A stretch of 6,619 bases of DNA. Origin: Oscillospiraceae bacterium (lineage in GTDB: Bacteria > Bacillota > Clostridia > Oscillospirales > Oscillospiraceae). The notes below the pieces were generated by a model. It was not told the DNA's origin. It did not search any database and worked only from the letters and a program-made list of their open reading frames with translations. The DNA is taken from NCBI GenBank assembly GCA_902766215.1, contig CACXCV010000190.1, positions 1 through 6,619 of the forward strand, in the 5' to 3' direction. Below are positions 1 through 4,736 of this stretch, one piece after another; within the stretch, counting starts at the first letter, position 1, and every line of letters starts with the position of its first letter. Position numbers and translations under genes: made by a program.

Positions 1-532
1 CGGAAATGCGCACCACGCGCCCGTCGTCGCCCACAGTCAGGCGATAGCCGGGGGTGCGGCTGTCGCCCTCGCCGCGGCGGTAGATCAGCGTAATCTGCGC
101 CCCGGAGTCAAAGTGCGACTCGATGACCGGCCGCAGGTCAATGTTCATCACGGAGCTGGCCCCGGCGATGACCAGCGTGCTGTCGCCGGTGCGGTCCAGA
201 TAGGCGCGGTTTTCGACCAGGTCGCGCAGCAGCAGCTTGCCGTGCAGGCTCTTAAAGCCGTAGACCGAGCCGGGCAGGACAAACATGCCGCCGCTCTTGC
301 GTGCCAGGTTCCACTCCTTGCCCACGCCCACATGGTCCAGCACCGAGCGGAAATGATAGGGCGTAATCAGGCCGATGGTGGTAATGCCCGCGTTGACCAG
401 GTTGGACAACGGAAAATCGACCAGGCGATAGCGCCCGCCGAAGGGGAGCGAGGCGACCGGCCGGTGATCCAGCAGTGCGCCGAAGGAATAGCTGCCATAG
501 TTGGTGGATACAATGCCTGCCACGTTTTTCAT
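1..532 (-). CDS. glgD: GlgD, non-catalytic ADP-glucose pyrophosphorylase-like subunit (N-terminal part)
   Basis: This is the N-terminal 177 residues of a GlgD protein; the gene runs off the left edge (family length about 370). The start ATG (530-532) overlaps the glgC stop as ATGA and has an AAAGGAGG site 7 nt upstream. The nucleotidyltransferase fold is recognisable: FGGRYRLVDFPLSN at residues 31-44 matches the same segment of GlgC. The catalytic features are missing. The N-terminus reads AGIVSTNYGSYSFGAL where an active enzyme has the GGxGxRL nucleotide loop. The catalytic SGDH/AGDH motif is AGASSVMNID (123-132), with Ala125 in place of the catalytic Asp. In Firmicutes GlgD is known to pair with GlgC and modulate its activity in glycogen synthesis, so a regulatory cytosolic subunit is expected here. 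The family assignment is very secure; the C-terminal half cannot be judged. Confidence 0.95.
   Translation of the reverse strand, partial: MKNVAGIVSTNYGSYSFGALLDHRPVASLPFGGRYRLVDFPLSNLVNAGITTIGLITPYHFRSVLDHVGVGKEWNLARKSGGMFVLPGSVYGFKSLHGKLLLRDLVENRAYLDRTGDSTLVIAGASSVMNIDLRPVIESHFDSGAQITLIYRRGEGDSRTPGYRLTVGDDGRVVRIS
529..532 (-). other. ATGA stop/start overlap of glgC and glgD
   Basis: On the minus strand the four bases ATGA hold both the glgD start codon (ATG) and the glgC stop codon (TGA). This is a classical arrangement for re-initiation coupling between the two subunit genes. Confidence 0.95.
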
Positions 533-1674
533 TTCGCCGCCTCCTTTGTATAAACCACGTCGTCGCCCAGCACGGTCAGCGGCGCGTCGTGCGCGCCCAG
601 ACAGCTGCCGGCGGTGATCACGGTGCGCTCGCCCACGATGGCGTGGCGCACCTGTGCGCCTGCCTCTACCCGGGCGCCGGGGAGCAGGATGCTCTCCTCC
701 ACCAGGGCGTCCTCGGCCACAAAGACCTGGGGGGCCAGAATGCTCTGCCGCACCGAGCCAAGAATCCGGCAGCCGTTGCAGATCAGCGCGGATTCAATCA
801 CGGCGTGCGGGCCGACATAGTGCGGGGGATCGATGTTGGCGTTGGAATAGATGCGCATCGAGTCGGAGAAGATGTCAAACTCAGGGTTGGGGGCCAGCAG
901 CTCCATCTGCGCGGTGTAATAGCTGTCGAGCGTGCCCACGTCCTTCCAGTAGCCGGAGAAGGTATAGGCAAAGAGCCGCTTGCTGCTCTGGAGCAGGGCG
1001 GGGATGATGTCCTTGCCGAAGTCCTGGTGGGAGTCCGGCTTGGCGTGCTCGGCCAGCAGCGCCTGACGCAGTACCGGCCAGCTGAAAATGTACAGGCCCA
1101 TCGAGGCCAGGTTCGACTCGGGGTGGGGCGGCCTTTCCTCAAACTTGGTGATGCGCTGCTCGCTGTCCACGCTCATCACGCCGAAGCGCTTTGCCTCATC
1201 CCAGGGCACCTCGATGACCGAAATGGTCAGGTCGGCCTTGTGCTTTTTGTGGAAGGAGAGCATCTTGCTGTAGTCCATGCGGTAAAGATGGTCGCCGGAG
1301 AGAATCAGAACATATTCCGGGTTATAGTTTTCGATGAAGTCCATGTTCTGATAAATGGCATCGGCCGTGCCGGCATACCACTCGCCGCCCGACTCGGTGG
1401 CAAAGGGGGGCAGCACGTGTACGCCGCCCTCCGAGCTGTCCAGATCCCAGGCGGCGCCGGTGCCCAAGTAGGAGTTGAGCACCAGCGGTTTATACTGGAT
1501 GGGCACGCCCACCGTGTCAATGCCGGAATTGACGCAGTTGCTCAGGGAGAAGTCAATGATGCGGTACTTGCCGCCGAACGAGACGGCAGGCTTACAGTTC
1601 TTGCTGGTCAGCGGGGCGAGACGGCTGCCCTGCCCGCCGGCCAGCAGCATGGCGATACATTCTTTCCTGCGCAT
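529..1674 (-). CDS. glgC: Glucose-1-phosphate adenylyltransferase (ADP-glucose pyrophosphorylase)
   Basis: GlgC makes ADP-glucose and pyrophosphate from ATP and glucose-1-phosphate, the committed step of bacterial glycogen synthesis, in the cytosol. The protein has 381 residues, a normal length for a Firmicutes GlgC. Visible motifs are LAGGQGSRL (11-19, nucleotide loop), KPAVSFGGKYRIIDF (28-42), WYAGTADAIYQN (99-110), SGDHLYRMDY (126-135, with catalytic Asp128) and GYWKDVGTLDSYY (241-253). A C-terminal left-handed beta-helix with hexapeptide-like repeats spans about 280-370. The frame stays open upstream, but ATG 1674 is chosen because AAAGGAG lies 8 nt before it and the protein then begins MRRKECIAMLLAGGQG, as in the family. 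The gene lies 25 bp after glgP and overlaps glgD by 4 bp. One oddity is that the glucose-1-phosphate-binding Lys (E. coli Lys195, motif F-x-E-K-P) is Arg181 here (FEERP). Confidence 0.96.
   Translation of the reverse strand: MRRKECIAMLLAGGQGSRLAPLTSKNCKPAVSFGGKYRIIDFSLSNCVNSGIDTVGVPIQYKPLVLNSYLGTGAAWDLDSSEGGVHVLPPFATESGGEWYAGTADAIYQNMDFIENYNPEYVLILSGDHLYRMDYSKMLSFHKKHKADLTISVIEVPWDEAKRFGVMSVDSEQRITKFEERPPHPESNLASMGLYIFSWPVLRQALLAEHAKPDSHQDFGKDIIPALLQSSKRLFAYTFSGYWKDVGTLDSYYTAQMELLAPNPEFDIFSDSMRIYSNANIDPPHYVGPHAVIESALICNGCRILGSVRQSILAPQVFVAEDALVEESILLPGARVEAGAQVRHAIVGERTVITAGSCLGAHDAPLTVLGDDVVYTKEAAK
540..547 (-). promoter_or_regulatory. Ribosome binding site of glgD
   Basis: AAAGGAGG lies inside the 3' end of glgC, 7 nt before the glgD ATG. 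A strong site inside the upstream gene together with the ATGA overlap suggests coupled translation of glgC and glgD, which would favour balanced subunit production. Confidence 0.85.
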
Positions 1675-1682
1675 GAAGATGG

Positions 1683-1689
1683 CTCCTTT
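1683..1689 (-). promoter_or_regulatory. Ribosome binding site deciding the glgC start
   Basis: AAAGGAG sits in the 25-bp glgP-glgC gap, 8 nt from ATG 1674. It rules out the longer open frame, which extends 64 codons upstream into glgP. Confidence 0.88.
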
Positions 1690-1699
1690 GTCTGTGAGT

Positions 1700-4126
1700 T
1701 TAGTTGTCGCACCGGGTATGCCAGATGTCGCGCACATATTCGCGGATGGTGCGGTCAGAGCTGAAATATCCGGATTTTGCAATGTTAACCAGCGCCTTCT
1801 GCTGCCAGAGCGCCGTGTTGTCATACAGCGCGCACAGCTGCTGCCAGGCGTCCATATAGGCGGCAAAGTCCTTGAGCACGAAGTATTCGTCGTTCTGCTG
1901 CATCAGCGCGTCATAAATGTTCCAGTAGTCCTGGCCGGAAAAGCGGAAGAAGCCGTTGACCAGCTGCTGCACCATCTGCTGCAGGGCGGGGTCCTGCCGG
2001 GCCGTCTCCTGGGCCGAATAGCCGCCGTGAAGGTAATAGTTCATGCACTCGTCCGAGGTCAGGCCAAAGACCTGGAAGTTTTCCGGTCCGACCAGATTGC
2101 GGATCTCGATGTTGGCGCCGTCCAGCGTGCCCAGAGTCAGCGCGCCGTTCATCATAAACTTCATGCAGCCGGTGCCGCTGGCTTCTTTGCCGGCGGTGGA
2201 AATCTGCTCGGAGATGTCCGCTGCGGGGTAGATCAACTGCGCGTTGGAGACGTTGAAGTTCTCGACAAAGACCACCTTGATGCGCCCGCGCACGTCCGGA
2301 TCGTTGTTGACCAGGTCGGCGATGGAATTGAGCAGCTTGATGCATTCCTTGGCAAAGACATAGCTCTGTGCCGCCTTGCCGCCGAAGATGAAAGTGCAGG
2401 GCCGGCATTCGAAGGACGGATTCTCCTTGATGCGGTTGTACAGCCGCAGAATCTTGAAGGCGCTGAGCAGCTGGCGCTTATAGGCGTGGATGCGCTTGAC
2501 CTGCACGTCGAAAATGGAGTCGGGGTCGAGCACAATGCTGTTGTGCGCGGCGACAAAGTCGGCCAGGCGGCACTTGTTCTCGCGCTTGACGGCCTGCAGC
2601 TGCTGCAGAAAGGCGGCGTCAGACTGCAAGGGCAGCAGTTGCTCCAGCTGCTGGGCGTCGCGCTTCCACCCGTCGCCGATGGCCGAGGTGATCAGCCGCG
2701 TCAGGCCGGGGTTGGACTGAATCAGAAAGCGGCGGTGGCTGACGCCGTTGGTTTTGTTGTTGAATTTTTCGGGCGTCAGCTCGTAGAACGAGCGCAGCAC
2801 GTCTTTTTTCAGAATGTCGGTGTGCAGCGCGGCCACGCCGTTGACGCTGTAGCCACAGAGAATCGACAGGTTGGCCATGCGGACCTTGCCGTCCCAGAGG
2901 ATGGCCGTGGCGGCCAGCTTTTCACGGGCGTTGGGCTGCGACTGGTCAAAGCTCTCGCGGTAGCGGCGGTCGATTTCCTCGATGATCATGTACAGGCGGG
3001 GCAGCAGCTGCTGCACCAGGCTGATGTCCCAGGTCTCCAGCGCCTCAGGCATGACGGTGTGGTTGGTATAGGCGCAGGTGTGCGTGGCGACCTGCCAGGC
3101 CTGATCCCAGCTCAGCCCCTCCTCGTCGATCAGCAGGCGGATCAGCTCGGCCCCGCAGAGGGCGGGGTGGGTGTCGTTGATCTGGATGCACACGTGCTCG
3201 GGCAGCTGCATCAGCGCCGCCGCGCCGTATACGCGCTTATACTGGCGCAGGATGGACTGGATGCCGGCGGAGACAAAGAAATATTCCTGCTTGAGCCGCA
3301 GCGAACGGCCGGCGGGGCCAGTGTCCTGGGGATAGAGAATCCAGGTAATGGCCTCGATATCGGAGCGGGCGCGGGTGGCGCCGGCATAGTCGCCGTTGTT
3401 GAAGGCGTTCAGGTCAAACTCTTCCTTAGCCGGCTCGGCGCTCCACAGGCGCAGCGTGTTGACGGTCTGCCCGCCATAGCCCACGATGGGCACGTCATAG
3501 GGCACGGCCAGCACACGCTGATAGTCCCGGTGGGTAAACTGCAGTTCGCCGTCCTGAAAGCGGCGCTCGACATAGCCGCCAAAGTGGACCTCCACCGCAT
3601 GCTCGGGCCGGCGGGTCTCCCAGGGGTAGCCGTTTTCCAGCCAGTTGTCGGTGCCCTCTACCTGGTAGCCGTTTTCAAAGTGCTGCTGGAACAGGCCAAA
3701 GCGGTACCGCACGCCGTTGCCGGTGCCGGGCACGCCCAGAAAGGCCATCGAGTCGAGGAAGCACGCCGCCAGGCGGCCCAGGCCGCCGTTGCCCAGCGCA
3801 GGGTCCTGCTCGCAGCTGCACAGCGCGTCCAGATCCTCGCCCATCTCCTTCAGGCCGTCGGCCACCACGTCGCGGATGCCCAAGTTGATCAGGTAGTTTT
3901 CCAGCAGACGGCCGATCAGAAACTCCATCGAGAAGTAGTACACCTGCTTTTCGCGGTTTTCAATCTGGCGGGCCAGCGTCTCGGCGCGCACCTTGCTGAT
4001 GGACGAGGTGACCAGCTTGACCAGCACGCCGTATTTCTCCAGCTGGGAGCAGGCGCTCATGGGCTTGGATACGGTTTCGAGGAACTTTTTGCTGTATTCC
4101 TCTTTGAATTCTTCAATGGTGAACAT
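1700..4126 (-). CDS. glgP: Glycogen/alpha-glucan phosphorylase, PLP-dependent
   Basis: This enzyme phosphorolytically cleaves alpha-1,4-glucan chain ends to release glucose-1-phosphate (GT35 family, cytosolic). The protein is 808 residues, the usual bacterial length. Family motifs run in order: YYFSMEFLIGR (63-73), DPALGNGGLGRLAAC (108-122), QINDTHPALCGAEL (about 315-328), YTNHTVMPEALE (about 353-364), NNKTNG (about 456-461), VKRIHAYKRQ (543-552) and the PLP-attachment motif EASGTGCMKFMMN, in which Lys656 (codon 2159-2161) carries the cofactor. The motif has Cys where E. coli has Asn, which fits the PROSITE-type pattern. Two ATGs are adjacent (4127-4129 and 4124-4126). The second is chosen because GGAGG at 4134-4138 is 7 nt from it and only 4 nt from the first. 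It is the first gene of the operon, with its own promoter upstream. All key motifs are intact, so it should be active. Confidence 0.97.
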   Translation of the reverse strand: MFTIEEFKEEYSKKFLETVSKPMSACSQLEKYGVLVKLVTSSISKVRAETLARQIENREKQVYYFSMEFLIGRLLENYLINLGIRDVVADGLKEMGEDLDALCSCEQDPALGNGGLGRLAACFLDSMAFLGVPGTGNGVRYRFGLFQQHFENGYQVEGTDNWLENGYPWETRRPEHAVEVHFGGYVERRFQDGELQFTHRDYQRVLAVPYDVPIVGYGGQTVNTLRLWSAEPAKEEFDLNAFNNGDYAGATRARSDIEAITWILYPQDTGPAGRSLRLKQEYFFVSAGIQSILRQYKRVYGAAALMQLPEHVCIQINDTHPALCGAELIRLLIDEEGLSWDQAWQVATHTCAYTNHTVMPEALETWDISLVQQLLPRLYMIIEEIDRRYRESFDQSQPNAREKLAATAILWDGKVRMANLSILCGYSVNGVAALHTDILKKDVLRSFYELTPEKFNNKTNGVSHRRFLIQSNPGLTRLITSAIGDGWKRDAQQLEQLLPLQSDAAFLQQLQAVKRENKCRLADFVAAHNSIVLDPDSIFDVQVKRIHAYKRQLLSAFKILRLYNRIKENPSFECRPCTFIFGGKAAQSYVFAKECIKLLNSIADLVNNDPDVRGRIKVVFVENFNVSNAQLIYPAADISEQISTAGKEASGTGCMKFMMNGALTLGTLDGANIEIRNLVGPENFQVFGLTSDECMNYYLHGGYSAQETARQDPALQQMVQQLVNGFFRFSGQDYWNIYDALMQQNDEYFVLKDFAAYMDAWQQLCALYDNTALWQQKALVNIAKSGYFSSDRTIREYVRDIWHTRCDN

Positions 4127-4133
4127 CATACAG

Positions 4134-4138
4134 CCTCC
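4134..4138 (-). promoter_or_regulatory. Ribosome binding site of glgP
   Basis: GGAGG lies 4 nt before the first and 7 nt before the second of two adjacent ATG codons, favouring the second (4126). It also excludes the upstream ATG at 4156, which would place the leader hairpin partly within coding sequence. Confidence 0.85.
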
Positions 4139-4149
4139 AATATCAGTGG

Positions 4150-4164
4150 CCGGCAAAAGGCCGG
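4150..4164 (-). repeat. Small inverted repeat (hairpin) in the glgP leader
   Basis: CCGGC and GCCGG arms (5 bp) flank a 5-nt loop. It lies between the predicted transcription start (around 4180) and the glgP ribosome binding site. No T-run follows, so it is not an intrinsic terminator. It could stabilise the 5' end of the mRNA or bind a regulator; it is short enough to be incidental. Confidence 0.4.
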
Positions 4165-4186
4165 TAAGCGTCAGATATACAGCTTC

Positions 4187-4216
4187 ATTATACTATAATC
4201 GGCGCGGAATTGCCAG
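4187..4216 (-). promoter_or_regulatory. Predicted sigma-A-type promoter of the glgP-glgC-glgD operon
   Basis: On the minus strand a perfect -10 box TATAAT (4192 to 4187) is preceded at 18 bp by CTGGCA (4216 to 4211), a 4/6 match to TTGACA. It lies in an AT-rich patch and would give a leader of about 50 nt before glgP. The -10 is strong; the -35 is weak, which would be consistent with an activator-dependent promoter, though that is inference. Confidence 0.65.
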
Positions 4217-4336
4217 CGCTATCTAACTGGAAACTGTGAAAGATCAACAGAAAAAGGCACCTGATTTTGTCTAGTTTGCCAGGCTTTGCAGGAACGGATT
4301 TCCACCCTCGGGAATACATTGGCGTGAGACCATATT
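4217..4336. other. Divergent intergenic region between glgP and the dpaA remnant
   Basis: This stretch of about 120 bp has lower GC than its surroundings and no convincing open reading frame. It must hold any upstream control elements of glgP and the promoter of the plus-strand gene. I find no clear -35/-10 pair on the plus strand and no clean operator palindrome. Confidence 0.5.
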
Positions 4337-4343
4337 GAGGTGA
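4337..4343 (+). promoter_or_regulatory. Ribosome binding site of the dpaA-like remnant
   Basis: GAGGTGA lies 6 nt before ATG 4350. It is the same heptamer that precedes the kinase-like gene on the other strand. Its presence shows that the 5' end of this gene is intact even though its 3' half is lost. Confidence 0.8.
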
Positions 4344-4349
4344 GAATCA

Positions 4350-4712
4350 ATGGAGCAAATTGTACTGTTGGGCGGCGACAGCCGGATGGCTGCCGCGGCA
4401 GAGGCCCTGGCGCAGGACGGCTATCCGGTGCGCCGCCTGTGGATGCAGGGCAGCCCCTGCCCACGGGACGGCGCGCTGTGCAGCGTGCTGCACTGGGCGG
4501 ATGTGCTGGTGCTGCCTGTGCCGGCCTTTGCCAGCGACGGCACGGTGCGCACCACGGCCAGCCGCCCGGGGCCGGTGCTGCCGGCGCTGGACAGCTGCCT
4601 GCGCAGCGGCTGCCTGGTCTGCGGCGGCGGGCTGCGCGGCGTCGAATGGACGCGAACGGCGGACTTTTTAACCGAAGAGGCGTTTGCAGCTGCCAACGCG
4701 GTACCTGCGGCG
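4350..4712 (+). pseudogene. Truncated dipicolinate synthase subunit A (DpaA/SpoVFA), N-terminal domain only
   Basis: About 121 residues resemble the N-terminal domain of DpaA. In sporulating Firmicutes DpaA works with the flavoprotein DpaB in the mother cell to make dipicolinic acid for the spore core. Matching features are the start IVLLGGDSRM (residues 4-13; compare IAVIGGDAR in B. subtilis), ADVLVLPVPAFASDGTVR (50-67; compare LPxPVSxDG), VCGGGL (90-95) and DFLTEEAFAAANAVPA (105-120; compare the family's DYxxREELAxxNAxPTAEGA). Similarity ends right after NAVP. The Rossmann NAD-binding domain (GxGxxG, about 170 further residues) is absent in all plus-strand frames, because the convergent kinase-like gene occupies that DNA. 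The native frame has no stop until 5307-5309, so any product would carry about 198 antisense-encoded residues. A short standalone protein cannot be excluded. The family call is moderately firm; loss of function is inferred from the missing half. Confidence 0.72.
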
Positions 4713-4722
4713 TTGGCAGCTG
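4687..4722. repeat. 13-bp perfect inverted repeat at the dpaA breakpoint
   Basis: Arms CAGCTGCCAACGC (4687-4699) and GCGTTGGCAGCTG (4710-4722) are exact reverse complements around a 10-nt loop that contains GGTACC. The left arm encodes part of the dpaA motif AAANA; the right arm begins where dpaA similarity ends. RNA from either strand would form a strong hairpin. However, neither strand has a U-run after it (plus: ACAAAAAG; minus: CAAACG), so it is not a standard rho-independent terminator, although it sits between two convergent genes where one would be expected. Confidence 0.9.
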
Positions 4723-4736
4723 ACAAAAAGAGCGGA

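Noticed and set aside
113..553. A 146-codon plus-strand frame opposite glgD
   Set aside because: Antisense shadow of the GlgD coding sequence.
475..1764. A 429-codon plus-strand frame opposite glgC
   Set aside because: Same cause: the minus strand carries all GlgC motifs, and the plus-strand product matches nothing I recognise.
1475..4198. A 907-codon open frame on the plus strand opposite glgP and the start of glgC
   Set aside because: It is the antisense shadow of glgP, produced by GC-rich third positions. It has no family resemblance and repetitive low-complexity composition (rich in A, V, G, Q, L), while the minus strand encodes a fully recognisable phosphorylase.
4228..4242. Possible catabolite-repression (cre) site in the glgP upstream region, TGGAAACTGTGAAAG
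   Set aside because: The central CG of the cre consensus is not met (CT here) and symmetry is poor.
4210..4282. Direct repeat TTGCCAG at 4210-4216 and 4276-4282 as paired operator half-sites
   Set aside because: A 7-base repeat in a region of this size is expected by chance, and there is no further symmetry around either copy.
4313..4320. AATACATT upstream of the dpaA remnant as a sporulation sigma-E-like -10 (consensus near CATACA-T)
   Set aside because: The -10 resemblance is fair, but no matching -35 lies at the right distance; too weak to call a promoter.
4687..4736. Rho-independent terminator for the kinase-like gene or the dpaA remnant
   Set aside because: The stem is strong, but no T-run follows it on either strand; kept as an unexplained inverted repeat.
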